Positions 16,817 to 28,263 of a DNA stretch of 42,095 nucleotides are shown one piece after another. The stretch comes from Oscillospiraceae bacterium (GTDB lineage Bacteria; Bacillota; Clostridia; Oscillospirales; Oscillospiraceae): assembly GCA_015068025.1 (NCBI GenBank), contig SVLH01000016.1:1-42095 (forward strand). The letters run 5' to 3'. The position numbers were made by a program, and so were the translations under genes. Numbering within the stretch: position 1 is the stretch's first letter; each line of letters opens with the position of its first letter. The notes beneath the pieces were generated by a model. The model was not told where the DNA came from. It made no database searches and saw only the letters and a program-made list of their open reading frames with translations.

Positions 16817-19291
16817 ATGCCTAAAAGTTTGTTTGTGGATCCCGCAGAGGTCAGAGCCTCCGGCAAAGTGACCTTCCATGAGATTCCCGTCAACCAATAT
16901 AACAAGACAATCGAGGAGGAGCTGGCCTCCGGCAAGTTCAGCAAGGAAGACCTGATCCGCATTTTCCGTGATATGACGGTTCTGCGTGAGTTTGAAACCA
17001 TGCTGAACCTCATCAAGACCCAGGGTGTCTACAACGGCATCGAGCACACCTATCCCGGCCCTGCTCATTTGTCCATCGGACAGGAGGCGGCCTGCGTCGG
17101 TCAGGCGTACCTGCTGGATGAGAACGACTTTGCCTTCGGCTCTCACCGCTCTCACTCCGAAATTCTGGCCAAGGCGCTGTCCACCATCCACAAGATGAGC
17201 GACGAACAGCTGATGGATGTCATGGAGAATTTCCTGGAAGGCAAGTGCCTGCGTGCCACGCAGAAGCTGGGCGAGACCGAAAGTGTGAAGGAGCTGGCCA
17301 TCCGCTTCATCCTGTATGGTACGCTGTCCGAGATCTTCGCCCGGGAGACCGGCTTCCACATGGGCATGGGCGGCTCCATGCACGCCTTCTTCCTGCCCTT
17401 CGGTATCTATCCCAATAACGCCATCGTGGGTGGCAGCGGCACGATTTCCACCGGCGCGGCCCTGTATAAGAAGGTCAATGACAAAAAGGGCATCGTTGTC
17501 TGCAACATCGGTGACGCCTCCATGGCTCGCGGCCCCGTGTGGGAGGCCATGAACTTCGCCGCCATGGACCAGTACAAAACCCTGTGGGAGAGCCACAACG
17601 GCGGCATGCCTATCCTCTATAACATCTTCAACAACTCCTACGGTATGGGCGACCAGACCCGGGGCGAAACCATGGGTCAGGGCTGTATGTCCCGCATCGC
17701 CTCCGGTATCAGCCCCACCCAGTTCCATGCCGAGACCGTGGACGGCTTCAATCCGCTGGCGGTCATCGACGTGATGCGCCGCAAGCTGGAGCTGCTGCGC
17801 AGCGGGCAGGGTCCCGTGATGCTGGAAACCCTGACCTACCGCTTCTCCGGTCACTCCGTGTCCGACCAGAACGCCTACCGCACCAAGGAGGAGATCGACG
17901 CCTGGAAGGAAGTCGACCCTCTGACCGTCTATCCCGCAAAGCTCATCGAGGCCGGTATCCTGACGCAGGCGGAGGCAGACGCCATTCTGGCGGAAACTGC
18001 CGAGCGCATGACGTTGATCTGCAAGGCTGCCGCTGACCCCGAGATCAGCCCCTACTGTGACCTTGACAAAGACCCTGCCGTGATCGAGCGGCTGATGTTC
18101 TCCAATCAGCGGGCTGTCAGGCTGGACGACCGCACACCCGAGGTGCTGGTACCCAAGGAAGAGGCGGAGGGCTATCAGAAGATCAAGAGCAAGAGCCGCA
18201 GCCCCATTGGCCCGGACGGTAAGCCCGTGTCCAAGATGAAGCTCTATAACCTGCGTGACGCCCTCTCCGAGGTCATCTATGACCGCTTCTATGAGGACCC
18301 CACCATGATCGCCTACGGCGAGGATTGCCGTGACTGGGGCGGCGCCTTTGCCGTGTACCGCGGCATGATGGATGCCCTGCCCCACTGCCGTCTGTTCAAC
18401 TCCCCGCTGGCGGAAGGCGCCATTGTGGGCACCGCCGTGGGCTACGCCCTCTCCGGCGGCCGCGCGCTGGTGGAACTGATGTACGCCGACTTTATCGGCT
18501 GCGCCGGTGATGAGATCTTCAACCAGATGTCCAAGTGGCAGGCCATGTCTGCCGGTATTTTGAAGATGCCGCTGGTGCTGCGTGTGTCCGTGGGCTCCAA
18601 GTACGGCGCCCAGCATTCCCAGGACTGGACGTCCCTGTGTGCCCACATTCCCGGACTGAAGGTCTGTTTCCCCGCAACGCCTTGGGAGGCCAAGGGTTTG
18701 ATGGAAGCCGCTCTGAACGGTACCGACCCCGTGGTGTTCTTCGAGAGCCAGCGCATCTACGATATCGGCGAGCAGTTCCATGAAGGCGGCGTGCCCGAGG
18801 AGCGCTATGAGATCGCCTTCGGCGACACCAACCGTGTCCGCACCGGCAAGGATGTCACTATCCTGACGGTGGGCGCAACGCTGTACCGTGCCGTGGATGC
18901 CGCCAAGGAATTGAGCGAGAAGTACGGTCTGGAGGCCGAGATCATCAACCTGCACTCCCTGGTGCCGCTGGACTACACCAAGATCGTGGAGTCCGTGCGC
19001 AAGACGGGTAAGGTCGTGCTGGTCAGCGATGCCTGCGCCCGCGGCTCCTTCCTCAACGACGTGGCGCAGAATATCACCCAGCTGTGCTTCGACGATCTGG
19101 ATGCACCTCCTGTGGTGGTGGGCGCCAAGAACTGGATCACCCCGCCCTACGAGTTTGATAAATACTTCTTCCCCCAGAAGGAATGGATTTTGGATGCCAT
19201 CCATCAGCAGATCCTGCCGCTGCCCGGCTATGTGCCCGCACAGCCCCATTCCGAGGCTGCGCAGATCTACCGTTCCAAGCTGGGTGTGTAA
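16817..19291 (+). CDS. 2-oxoacid dehydrogenase E1, alpha and beta subunits fused
   Basis: The 824-residue protein joins E1 alpha (about 1-460) and E1 beta (about 473-824) in one chain. The alpha part has HLSIGQEA, GSHRSHSEILAK, the phosphorylation-loop-like HMGMGGSMH and the TPP motif GDAS (232-235) ending in NN at 272-273; GDAS replaces the common GDGA, and the spacing is about ten residues longer than usual. The beta part has YGEDCRDWGG, NSPLAEGAIVG and the carboxy-terminal VVLVSDACARGSFLNDVAQNI. It decarboxylates a 2-oxo compound or cleaves an acetoin-like diketone. Obligate anaerobes usually use ferredoxin oxidoreductases instead, so the presence and DeoR control suggest a special substrate. 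Confidence 0.85.
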   Translation: MPKSLFVDPAEVRASGKVTFHEIPVNQYNKTIEEELASGKFSKEDLIRIFRDMTVLREFETMLNLIKTQGVYNGIEHTYPGPAHLSIGQEAACVGQAYLLDENDFAFGSHRSHSEILAKALSTIHKMSDEQLMDVMENFLEGKCLRATQKLGETESVKELAIRFILYGTLSEIFARETGFHMGMGGSMHAFFLPFGIYPNNAIVGGSGTISTGAALYKKVNDKKGIVVCNIGDASMARGPVWEAMNFAAMDQYKTLWESHNGGMPILYNIFNNSYGMGDQTRGETMGQGCMSRIASGISPTQFHAETVDGFNPLAVIDVMRRKLELLRSGQGPVMLETLTYRFSGHSVSDQNAYRTKEEIDAWKEVDPLTVYPAKLIEAGILTQAEADAILAETAERMTLICKAAADPEISPYCDLDKDPAVIERLMFSNQRAVRLDDRTPEVLVPKEEAEGYQKIKSKSRSPIGPDGKPVSKMKLYNLRDALSEVIYDRFYEDPTMIAYGEDCRDWGGAFAVYRGMMDALPHCRLFNSPLAEGAIVGTAVGYALSGGRALVELMYADFIGCAGDEIFNQMSKWQAMSAGILKMPLVLRVSVGSKYGAQHSQDWTSLCAHIPGLKVCFPATPWEAKGLMEAALNGTDPVVFFESQRIYDIGEQFHEGGVPEERYEIAFGDTNRVRTGKDVTILTVGATLYRAVDAAKELSEKYGLEAEIINLHSLVPLDYTKIVESVRKTGKVVLVSDACARGSFLNDVAQNITQLCFDDLDAPPVVVGAKNWITPPYEFDKYFFPQKEWILDAIHQQILPLPGYVPAQPHSEAAQIYRSKLGV

Positions 19292-19332
19292 GTGCTGCCG
19301 GCACGGAAACGATTGCTATAGAAAAAACTGTG

Positions 19333-19373
19333 AAAAGATCCTACCTCTGCCTTGCGGAGGTGGGATCTTTTGT
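19333..19373 (+). terminator. Terminator of the dehydrogenase operon
   Basis: AAAAGATCCTACCTC pairs with GAGGTGGGATCTTTT (one T-G pair) around a nine-base loop. It lies 42 bases after the E1 stop codon. Confidence 0.75.
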
Positions 19374-19385
19374 GCGAAAAGCGGA

Positions 19386-19414
19386 TTGACAGGCGGAAGA
19401 AGTTTGTGTAAAAT
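19386..19414 (+). promoter_or_regulatory. Promoter of the leucine operon
   Basis: TTGACA (19386-19391), 17 bases, TAAAAT (19409-19414). Transcription would start near 19421 and produce the T-box leader. Confidence 0.75.
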
Positions 19415-19420
19415 CAACTG

Positions 19421-19707
19421 CAATAACACAAATGTGATGACAGGGAAAACGTCACTGCGAGCATTTCAGAGAGCCGCCGGTTGCTGCGAGACGGTATGCG
19501 GACAGTCGATTTACTGGCCCTTGAACAGTCAGCTGAAAGCCCTTGCGGGCCGTAGGTGGAACCGGGTTTCCTCACCGTTACCAATGAGGCCGTATTCGCC
19601 CCTTCGGGAGCCGATATGGAGAGGGGATATTGTATGATATCAACAGGAGTGGTACCGCGGAAGCAGAGCTTTCGTCTCTTACAGGAGACGAGAGCTTTTT
19701 TGTTTTT
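19421..19707 (+). ncRNA. T-box leader of the leucine operon
   Basis: The leader has the stem I signature beginning AGAGAGCCGCCGG and continuing into the TTGCTGCGAG loop (19468-19494), the T-box bulge sequence AGGAGTGGTACCGCGG (19645-19660), and a terminator made of AGCTTTCGTCTC (19667-19678) and GAGACGAGAGCT (19685-19696) followed by T residues. Uncharged tRNA should bind stem I and the T-box and stabilise the antiterminator. CTC at 19571-19573, followed by ACC, is the likely leucine specifier; this choice is inferred from position and from the leu genes downstream. The leader fills most of the 453-base gap between the E1 gene and leuA. Confidence 0.9.
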
Positions 19708-19744
19708 CGGGCACTCCGAGGGATTTTGAAGGAGGAGCACATCC

Positions 19745-21256
<1,512 letters not shown>

Positions 21257-21270
21257 AAGGAGAACACACT

Positions 21271-22533
21271 ATGGGAATGACAATGACGCAGAAGATCCTC
21301 GCAGCCCATGCGGGATTGAGCGAAGTCCGTGCAGGACAGCTGATCCGCGCAAAGCTGGATCTGGTGCTGGGCAACGATATTACCACCCCCGTGGCCATCA
21401 ACGAGTTTGAGGCGGCAGGGTTCGACAAGGTCTTTGACAAGAGCAAGATCGCTATGGTCATGGACCATTTCGCTCCTAATAAGGACATCAAGTCCGCCAC
21501 GCAGTGCAAGCAGTGCCGCACCTTCGCCAAGCGCTTCGACATCGACAACTACTACGATGTGGGCGCCATGGGCATTGAGCACGCGCTGCTGCCCGAAAAG
21601 GGTCTGGTGGGTCCCGGCGAGGCGGTCATCGGCGCAGACTCCCACACCTGCACCTACGGCGCATTGGGCGCCTTCTCCACCGGCGTGGGCTCCACCGATC
21701 TGGGTGCGGCCATGGCCACCGGAGAAACGTGGTTCAAGATCCCCTCTGCCATCAAGGTCTATCTCACCGGCGAGATGAAACCCTATGTTTCCGGCAAGGA
21801 TGTGATCCTCACCCTCATCGGCATGATCGGCGTGGACGGCGCCCGGTACCAGTCTTTGGAGTTTGCCGGCCCCGGTGTGGCAAACCTCACCATCTACGAC
21901 CGCCTGACCATCGCCAACATGGCCATTGAGGCCGGCGCGAAAAACGGCATCTTCCCTGTGGACGATGTGACCCGCGCCTATGTGGAAGGCCGCGTGAACC
22001 GCCCCTGGACGGCATACGAGGCGGACGAGGACGCGGAGTATGAGCGCACCGTGGAGATCGATTTGAGTAAAATCGAGTGTACCGTGGCATATCCCCACCT
22101 GCCGGAGAATGCCCATCCTGCATCCGAGGGCAAGGACATTGCCATCGACCAGATCGTCATCGGCTCCTGCACCAACGGCCAGCTGGCCGACATGGCTGCC
22201 GCCGCCGCCGTGCTCAAGGGCAAGCATCTGGCGCCCGGTGTCCGGGGCATCGTCATCCCCGCCACCCAGAGTGTCTACCGTGAGTGCATGCGTCTGGGCT
22301 ATACCGACATCTTCCTGGATGCCGGCTGTATCGTTTCCACCCCCACCTGCGGCCCCTGCCTGGGCGGCCACATGGGCATTCTGGCGGCGGGAGAGCGCTG
22401 CGTTTCCACCACCAACCGCAATTTCGTCGGCCGTATGGGCCACGTGGACAGCGAGGTGTATCTGGCCTCTCCTGCCGTGGCTGCCGCATCCGGCATCGCA
22501 GGTCATATCGCCCATCCCGAGGAGGTACTGTAA
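21271..22533 (+). CDS. leuC: 3-isopropylmalate dehydratase large subunit
   Basis: The 420-residue protein is an aconitase-family large subunit of the shorter archaeal/clostridial type. Motifs are [20 protein letters not shown], the iron-sulphur cysteines in IGSCTNGQ and TCGPCLGGH, and [10 protein letters not shown] near the end. With LeuD it isomerises 2- to 3-isopropylmalate. ATG at 21271 follows AAAGGAG, 14 bases after leuA; the stop codon overlaps the leuD start as TAATG. Confidence 0.95.
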   Translation: MGMTMTQKILAAHAGLSEVRAGQLIRAKLDLVLGNDITTPVAINEFEAAGFDKVFDKSKIAMVMDHFAPNKDIKSATQCKQCRTFAKRFDIDNYYDVGAMGIEHALLPEKGLVGPGEAVIGADSHTCTYGALGAFSTGVGSTDLGAAMATGETWFKIPSAIKVYLTGEMKPYVSGKDVILTLIGMIGVDGARYQSLEFAGPGVANLTIYDRLTIANMAIEAGAKNGIFPVDDVTRAYVEGRVNRPWTAYEADEDAEYERTVEIDLSKIECTVAYPHLPENAHPASEGKDIAIDQIVIGSCTNGQLADMAAAAAVLKGKHLAPGVRGIVIPATQSVYRECMRLGYTDIFLDAGCIVSTPTCGPCLGGHMGILAAGERCVSTTNRNFVGRMGHVDSEVYLASPAVAAASGIAGHIAHPEEVL

Positions 22534-23015
22534 TGAACGCACACGGAATCGTACATAAATACGGCGACCACGTCGATACCGACGTCATCATCCCCGCCCG
22601 CTACCTGAACAGTCAGGATCATAAGGAACTGGCCTCCCACTGCATGGTGGACATCGACACGGAGTTTGTAAAGCGTGTCAAGGACGGCGACATTATGGTG
22701 GCCGGCGTCAACTTCGGCTGCGGCTCCTCCCGCGAGCACGCGCCTGTGGCCATCAAGGCCAGCGGCATCTCCTGCGTCATCGCCAAAAACTTTGCCCGCA
22801 TCTTCTACCGCAACGCCATCAACATCGGCCTTGCCATTCTGGAATGCCCCGCCGCCAGCGAGGGCATCGAAAACGGCGATGAGGTCAGCGTGGACTATGA
22901 CACCGGCGTCATCACCAACATCACCAAAAACGAAACCTATCAGGCAGAGCCCTTTCCCGAATTTATTATGGATATGATCCAAAAGGGCGGCCTGATGGCC
23001 TCCATTCAGAAGTGA
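22533..23015 (+). CDS. leuD: 3-isopropylmalate dehydratase small subunit
   Basis: The 160-residue protein is the swivel-domain subunit, with [13 protein letters not shown] near residue 13 and the [10 protein letters not shown] substrate-binding motif near 71, followed by [16 protein letters not shown]. The short length matches the partner type of the short LeuC. The start ATG at 22533 shares its A with the leuC stop codon, so translation is coupled. Confidence 0.95.
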   Translation: MNAHGIVHKYGDHVDTDVIIPARYLNSQDHKELASHCMVDIDTEFVKRVKDGDIMVAGVNFGCGSSREHAPVAIKASGISCVIAKNFARIFYRNAINIGLAILECPAASEGIENGDEVSVDYDTGVITNITKNETYQAEPFPEFIMDMIQKGGLMASIQK

Positions 23016-23025
23016 GGTGCGTAAG

Positions 23026-24096
23026 ATGGAAAAGAAAATTGCAATCATCCGGGGCGACGGCATCGGCCCCGAGATCATGACACAAGCCATTGCTGTGCTG
23101 GACGCCGTGGCGGCAAAGTTCGGCCATACGTTCACCTATGAAGATGCGCCCATGGGCGGCAACGCCATCGACGCCTTCGGCGTGCCTCTGCCGGAATCCA
23201 GCCTGAAAACCTGCCTTGCCTGCGACAGTGCGCTGCTCTCTGCCGTGGGCGGCCCCAAGTGGGATACCATCGATCCCGCCATCCGCCCCGAAAAGGGATT
23301 GCTGGCGCTGCGCGCCGGTATGGGTCTGTATGCCAATCTGCGCCCCGCCGAACTCATTCCCCAGTTGAAGGATGCCTGCCCTCTGCGCAGTGAGATCGTG
23401 GAACGCGGCATTAACTTTCTGGTGGTTCGCGAGCTGATCGGCGGCGCCTATTTCGGCGAGCATAAGACCTGGGAGGAAAATGGCGAGATGGCGGCCCATG
23501 ACATCATGGCCTACAAGGAACATGAGATCCGCCGCATCGCCCGGGTGGGCTTTGAAACGGCCATGAAGCGCGGCAAGAAGCTGTGCTCCGTGGACAAGGC
23601 CAACGTGCTGGACTCCTCCAAGCTGTGGCGCAAGGTGGTCTGCGAGGTGGCGGCGGAATACCCGGAGGTGGAACTGCGCCACATGTATGTGGACGCCGCC
23701 GCCATGCAGTTGGTGCGTGACCCCAGCCAGTTCGACGTCATCGTGACGGAGAACCTGTTTGGCGACATCCTCTCCGACGAGGCCAGCCAGATCGTGGGTT
23801 CCATCGGCATGCTGCCCTCCGCCAGCCTGGGCGACGGCGCCTGCGGCTTGTACGAGCCCATCCATGGCTCTGCCCCTGACATTGCGGGACAGGATCTGGC
23901 AAACCCCATCGGCATGATCCTTGCGGCGGCTATGATGCTGCGCTACGGCCTGAATATGCCGGAGGAGGCTGCTGCCATCGAAAAGGCAGTCAACTGCGCA
24001 TTGGAGGACGGCCTGCGCACCGGCGACATTATGGAGCCGGGCATGACCCGTGTGGGCTGCGCCGCCATGGGTGCCGCCATCGTGGAAAGAATCTGA
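23026..24096 (+). CDS. leuB: 3-isopropylmalate dehydrogenase
   Basis: The 356-residue enzyme oxidatively decarboxylates 3-isopropylmalate with NAD+. It begins [14 protein letters not shown] and shows the substrate loop [13 protein letters not shown], the metal aspartates in [15 protein letters not shown], and [13 protein letters not shown] before the nucleotide site. ATG at 23026 with GAGG nine bases upstream is preferred to GTG at 23017. It closes the leu operon before a terminator. Confidence 0.95.
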   Translation: MEKKIAIIRGDGIGPEIMTQAIAVLDAVAAKFGHTFTYEDAPMGGNAIDAFGVPLPESSLKTCLACDSALLSAVGGPKWDTIDPAIRPEKGLLALRAGMGLYANLRPAELIPQLKDACPLRSEIVERGINFLVVRELIGGAYFGEHKTWEENGEMAAHDIMAYKEHEIRRIARVGFETAMKRGKKLCSVDKANVLDSSKLWRKVVCEVAAEYPEVELRHMYVDAAAMQLVRDPSQFDVIVTENLFGDILSDEASQIVGSIGMLPSASLGDGACGLYEPIHGSAPDIAGQDLANPIGMILAAAMMLRYGLNMPEEAAAIEKAVNCALEDGLRTGDIMEPGMTRVGCAAMGAAIVERI

Positions 24097-24110
24097 CAGA
24101 AAAACAAGAA

Positions 24111-24139
24111 AGCACCCGACTTCCGTCGGGTGCTTTTTT
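24111..24139. terminator. Bidirectional terminator between leuB and the DUF815 gene
   Basis: AGCACCCGAC and GTCGGGTGCT pair around TTCC, with six T residues on the plus strand; the minus strand copy is followed by TTTCTTGTTTTT. It separates the two convergent transcription units. Confidence 0.85.
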
Positions 24140-24149
24140 ATGGGTAAAA

Positions 24150-25457
24150 TCAGCGGGGGAGGCTTTCCAGATAGTGAATGAACTGCTGGGCGGTGCGGCC
24201 GGAGAAGCCCCGGTGGCGGCGCTCCCATGTGTTAGCCTGGGCCAGCAGCTCTGCCTCGTCCATTTCGATACCGTGGCGCTGTGCCAGTGTCTTGACGATG
24301 GCGTGATACTCCTTCTGGGTGGGGGCGTTGTAGTTGATGGCCACGCCGAACCGGGCAGCCAGCGACATTTTCTCCTCCACGGTGTCGGAGCGGTGGATGT
24401 CGCCGTGGTGCTCCATGTCCGTGCGGTCGTTCCAGGTTTCCCGCACCAGATTGCGGCGGTTGGAGGTGGCATAGATCAGCACATTGTCGGGGCGGGTCTC
24501 CACGCCGCCCTCGATGACGGCCTTCAGGAACTTGTACTCCACCTCGTTCTCTTCAAAGGACAGATCGTCGATAAAGATGATGAAGCGGTAGTTGCGGTTC
24601 TTGATGTAGCCGAGGATGGCAGAGAGGTCGCCAAACTGGTGCTTGTAGATCTCGATCATGCGCAGGCCGCGGTCGAAGTACTCGTTGATGAGCGCCTTGA
24701 CGCTGGTGGACTTGCCGGTGCCGGCGTCGCCGTAGAGGAGGACATTGTTGGCTTTTTTGCCATCCAGAAACGCCTCGGTGTTGCGGCGCAGCTCCCGCTT
24801 CTGGATCTCGTAGCCCAGCAGATCGTCCAGCACGATGCCGTCCACATTGCTGATGGGCAGGAACTCCACGGGGGCGCTGCCCTCGCGGGCAATGCGGAAG
24901 GCGCGGCTCATGGCAAACACGCCGTAGCCGTACTGACGGTAATAGTCTGTCACCAGACGGAACATCTCGTTCTCATCCTGCGCCGCTGCCAGCGATGCAC
25001 GCAGAGCACGCACCTGCTGGCTGATATCCCGGTTATACATCCGCTCCCGCTTGGGGATGGCCTGATAGGCGCAGATGGTGGTAAAGCAGTCGATGCCCAG
25101 AGCCTGCTCGATGGGGACAAAATCGAAGTGCATCAGGCGGCGGAACACGGCAAAGTCGTTCTTTGCGAAGTGATTCACGCTGCCCTCGTTGGCACCTGCA
25201 CGCTCACAGGTGCGGGTGAAGGAGTTTTCGTTGGTCATCAGCAGCCATGTGAGATAGCACTGCCACAGGTTTTCATCGAAACCGCAGGCGGTGGCAAGAT
25301 CCAGCAGGCGCTTGATCTGTGCGTAGATCCGTCCCGTCAGGGCGCTGCGGTCATACTGACCGCTTTCCCAGTCGCGGAAGACCTCTGCCAGCTGCACCAA
25401 AATTTCATCCTTGCCCAGATCGCTGAACAGAATCAGGTGGGAAAGTTCACGATACAT
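24150..25457 (-). CDS. DUF815 family AAA+ ATPase
   Basis: The 435-residue protein carries Walker A YGDAGTGKST (242-251), Walker B FIIFIDDLSF (292-301) and sensor-like IYATSNRRNLV (328-338), as in DUF815 ATPases, whose cellular role is not established. The amino-terminal 200 residues are helical and precede the ATPase. ATG at 25457 has GAGAGG eight bases upstream; longer in-frame starts run into ilvD. It starts 49 bases after ilvD on the same strand, so it may be read through from the ilv operon, but no metabolic link to amino acids is evident. Confidence 0.8.
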   Translation of the reverse strand: MYRELSHLILFSDLGKDEILVQLAEVFRDWESGQYDRSALTGRIYAQIKRLLDLATACGFDENLWQCYLTWLLMTNENSFTRTCERAGANEGSVNHFAKNDFAVFRRLMHFDFVPIEQALGIDCFTTICAYQAIPKRERMYNRDISQQVRALRASLAAAQDENEMFRLVTDYYRQYGYGVFAMSRAFRIAREGSAPVEFLPISNVDGIVLDDLLGYEIQKRELRRNTEAFLDGKKANNVLLYGDAGTGKSTSVKALINEYFDRGLRMIEIYKHQFGDLSAILGYIKNRNYRFIIFIDDLSFEENEVEYKFLKAVIEGGVETRPDNVLIYATSNRRNLVRETWNDRTDMEHHGDIHRSDTVEEKMSLAARFGVAINYNAPTQKEYHAIVKTLAQRHGIEMDEAELLAQANTWERRHRGFSGRTAQQFIHYLESLPR

Positions 25458-25474
25458 ACCATCATCCTCTCGAT

Positions 25475-25500
25475 GTCCCGCTTTTTGCCATGGGCGGGAC
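25475..25500 (-). other. Intercistronic hairpin between ilvD and the DUF815 gene
   Basis: GTCCCGC and GCGGGAC pair around a 12-base loop. There is no T tract on the minus strand, so it looks like a stability or processing element rather than a terminator. Confidence 0.35.
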
Positions 25501-25506
25501 GGTAGC

Positions 25507-27168
25507 TTATTCCAGAATGGCGCCACGGTCGGCGCTGGAGACCATCTTGGCATAACGGGCCAGATAGCCGGTTTTGATCTTGGGCTCGGGACAGACCCAC
25601 TTGGCACGGCGTGCGGCCAGTTCTTCGTCGCTGACCTTCATCTCAATGGTGTGGTTGGGGATATTGATGGCGATGATGTCGCCCTCCTGTACCAGACCGA
25701 TGTTGCCGCCGCTGGCCGCCTCGGGGGAGACGTGGCCGATGGAGGCGCCGCGGGTAGCGCCGGAGAAGCGGCCGTCGGTAATGAGAGCCACATCCTTATC
25801 CAGACCCATACCGGCGATGGCGGAGGTGGGGTTGAGCATCTCCCGCATGCCGGGGCCGCCCTTGGGGCCCTCGTAGCGGATGACCACCACGTCACCGGCC
25901 ACGATTTTGCCGGCATAGATGGCGGCGATGGCCTCATCCTCGGAGTCAAACACCCGGGCGGGGCCTTCGTGTACCATCATCTCGGCGGCCACGGCGCTCT
26001 GCTTGACCACGCAGCCGTCGGGTGCCAGATTGCCTTTCAGGACGGCGATGCCGCCGGTTTTGGTGTAGGGATTCTCGATGGGGCGGATGACGGCGGAATT
26101 GCGGTTCACCACGCCTGCCAGATTTTCGGCAACGGTCTTGCCGGTGCAGGTTATGAGGGAGGTGTCCAGCAGACCTGCCTTGGCCAGCTCCGCCATCACG
26201 GCGTAGACGCCGCCGGCACGATCCAGATCTTCCATATAGGTGTCACCGGCAGGCGCCAGATGGCACAGGTTGGGGGTTTTGTCGGAGATCTCGTTGGCCA
26301 TGTCGAAGTTCAGCTCGATGCCGCACTCGTGGGCGATGGCAGGCAGGTGGAGCATGGTGTTGGTGGAGCAGCCCAGAGCCATGTCGATGGTCTCGGCGTT
26401 GTGGAAAGCGGCCTCGGTCATGATGTCCCGGGGACGGATGTTCTTTTCCACCAGTTCCATGATCTTCATACCGGCGTGCTTGGCAAGGCGCAGACGGGCG
26501 GAGTACACGGCGGGGATGGTGCCGTTGCCGCCTAAAGCCATGCCGATGGCCTCGGTGAGGCAGTTCATGGAGTTTGCGGTATACATGCCGGAGCAGGAAC
26601 CGCAGGTGGGACAGGCGTTGTTCTCATAGTCCTCCACGCCCGCTTCGTCCAGCTTGCCTGCGTAGTAGGCGCCCACGGCCTCGAACATGTGGCTCAGGCA
26701 GGTGCGGCGGCCGTCATTCAGCGTACCGGCGAGCATGGGGCCGCCGGAGACAAAAATGGTGGGAACGTTGACGCGGGCGGCGGCCATCAGCAGACCGGGC
26801 ACGTTCTTGTCACAGTTGGGGATCATCACCAGACCGTCGAACTGGTGCGCCATGGCCATGGCCTCGGTGGAGTCGGCGATCAGGTCACGGGTGACCAGAG
26901 AGTACTTCATGCCCACGTGACCCATGGCGATGCCGTCGCACACGGCGATGGCAGGGAACTCCACGGGGGTGCCGCCTGCGGCACGGATGCCAGCCTTGAC
27001 GGCCTCTGCGATCTTGTCCAGATTCATGTGGCCGGGGACAATTTCGTTATAGGAGCAGACCACGCCGATCAGGGGGCGCTCCAGTTCTTCCTTGGTATAA
27101 CCCAGAGCATACAGCAGCGAACGGTTGGGTGCTGCGGGGATGCCCTGCTTTACTACATCACTTCTCAA
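25507..27168 (-). CDS. ilvD: Dihydroxy-acid dehydratase
   Basis: The 553-residue iron-sulphur enzyme dehydrates dihydroxy acids to the 2-oxo acids of valine and isoleucine. Cluster cysteines are Cys38 (VCSYNE), Cys119 (NCDKNVPG) and Cys191 within [16 protein letters not shown]. Full length for the family. The start is TTG at 27168, eight bases after AGGAGG, which may lower its translation. It is the last biosynthetic gene of the ilv cluster, 75 bases after ilvC with a hairpin in between. Confidence 0.93.
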   Translation of the reverse strand: MRSDVVKQGIPAAPNRSLLYALGYTKEELERPLIGVVCSYNEIVPGHMNLDKIAEAVKAGIRAAGGTPVEFPAIAVCDGIAMGHVGMKYSLVTRDLIADSTEAMAMAHQFDGLVMIPNCDKNVPGLLMAAARVNVPTIFVSGGPMLAGTLNDGRRTCLSHMFEAVGAYYAGKLDEAGVEDYENNACPTCGSCSGMYTANSMNCLTEAIGMALGGNGTIPAVYSARLRLAKHAGMKIMELVEKNIRPRDIMTEAAFHNAETIDMALGCSTNTMLHLPAIAHECGIELNFDMANEISDKTPNLCHLAPAGDTYMEDLDRAGGVYAVMAELAKAGLLDTSLITCTGKTVAENLAGVVNRNSAVIRPIENPYTKTGGIAVLKGNLAPDGCVVKQSAVAAEMMVHEGPARVFDSEDEAIAAIYAGKIVAGDVVVIRYEGPKGGPGMREMLNPTSAIAGMGLDKDVALITDGRFSGATRGASIGHVSPEAASGGNIGLVQEGDIIAINIPNHTIEMKVSDEELAARRAKWVCPEPKIKTGYLARYAKMVSSADRGAILE

Positions 27169-27205
27169 GAGGAATTCCTCCTATGTTGAAAATCACGGGA
27201 TACGG

Positions 27206-27240
27206 CGCATCCGCCGCGGAGTGCGGCGGATGCGTTTTTT
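27206..27240 (+). other. Terminator-shaped hairpin antisense to the ilv operon
   Basis: CGCATCCGCCGC and GCGGCGGATGCG form a perfect 12-bp stem followed by TTTTTT on the plus strand. Genes on both sides run on the minus strand, where the U tract would stand before rather than after the stem. It could stop antisense transcripts or protect the ilvC mRNA end. Confidence 0.5.
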
Positions 27241-27243
27241 GGA

Positions 27244-28263
27244 TTAGTTGGAAGCGGTATCGGGGTTGGTATCCTCGCCCCAGAGCATGTTGCGGCGCAG
27301 CTCGGCACCCACGACCTCCATCTGGTGCTTGGCCAGGATGGAGCGGCTGGCGTTGAAGAAGCAGCGGCCGTTCTTGTTCTCGGCGATCCAGTTGCCGGCG
27401 AACTTGCCGTTCTGGATGTCGGTCAGAACAGCCTTCATGTTCTTCTTGGTCTCCTCGTAGGGCAGCACGCGGGGACCGGAGACGTATTCACCGTACTCGG
27501 CGGTGTCGGAGATGGAGTAGTTCATCATGGCGACGCCGCCCTTGTTGATCAGGTCGATGATGAGCTTCATCTCGTGGATGCACTCGAAGTAGGCATTCTC
27601 GGGAGCGTAGCCGGCCTCGACCAGAGTTTCGAAGCCCATCTTCATCAGCTCCACAACGCCGCCGCACAGAACGGCCTGCTCGCCGAACAGGTCGGTCTCG
27701 GTCTCGTCCTGGAAGGTGGTCTCCATGACACCGCCGCGGGCGCCGCCGATGCCGGCAGCGTAGGCCAGGCCGATGTCGTGCGCCTTACCGGTGGCATCCT
27801 GATGGACGGCCAGCAGGCAGGGCACGCCCTTGCCGGCCACATACTGGCTGCGGACGGTGTGGCCGGGGCCCTTGGGAGCGATCATCAGCACGTCGATATC
27901 GGCGGGAGGAACGATCTGCTTGAAGTGGATGTTGAAGCCGTGGGCGAACATCAGGGCGTTGCCGGCCTCCAGGTTGGGAGCGATGTCGCGTTTGTAGACG
28001 TCGGCCTGCACCTCATCGTTGATGAGGATCATCACGATGTCGGCCCACTTGGCGGCCTCGGGCACGGTCATGACTTTCAGACCGGCTTCTTCGGCCTCGG
28101 CCCAGCGCTTGCTGCCTGCACGCAGACCCACGCACACGTCGCAGCCGGATTCCTTCAGGTTCAGCGCATGGGCGTGACCCTGGGAGCCGTAGCCCACGAT
28201 GGTGATCTTCTTTCCGTCCAGCTTGCCCAGGTCACAGTCCTTCTCATAATACATGTTTGCCAT
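27244..28263 (-). CDS. ilvC: Ketol-acid reductoisomerase, class I
   Basis: The 339-residue enzyme converts acetohydroxy acids to dihydroxy acids with NAD(P)H and Mg. It shows [13 protein letters not shown] (24-36), the cofactor loop LRAGSKRW (47-54), His108 in FAHGFNIHF, and the metal ligands Asp191 and Glu195 in [11 protein letters not shown]. The short length is class I. ATG at 28263 lies nine bases after GGAGG; the ATG six bases upstream is an alternative. Its start overlaps the end of the preceding small-subunit gene by 20 bases. Confidence 0.95.
   Translation of the reverse strand: MANMYYEKDCDLGKLDGKKITIVGYGSQGHAHALNLKESGCDVCVGLRAGSKRWAEAEEAGLKVMTVPEAAKWADIVMILINDEVQADVYKRDIAPNLEAGNALMFAHGFNIHFKQIVPPADIDVLMIAPKGPGHTVRSQYVAGKGVPCLLAVHQDATGKAHDIGLAYAAGIGGARGGVMETTFQDETETDLFGEQAVLCGGVVELMKMGFETLVEAGYAPENAYFECIHEMKLIIDLINKGGVAMMNYSISDTAEYGEYVSGPRVLPYEETKKNMKAVLTDIQNGKFAGNWIAENKNGRCFFNASRSILAKHQMEVVGAELRRNMLWGEDTNPDTASN

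Noticed and set aside
16670-19249. Minus-strand frame of about 860 codons opposite the fused E1
   Set aside because: It is antisense to a well-supported gene, has shadow composition and no start signals.
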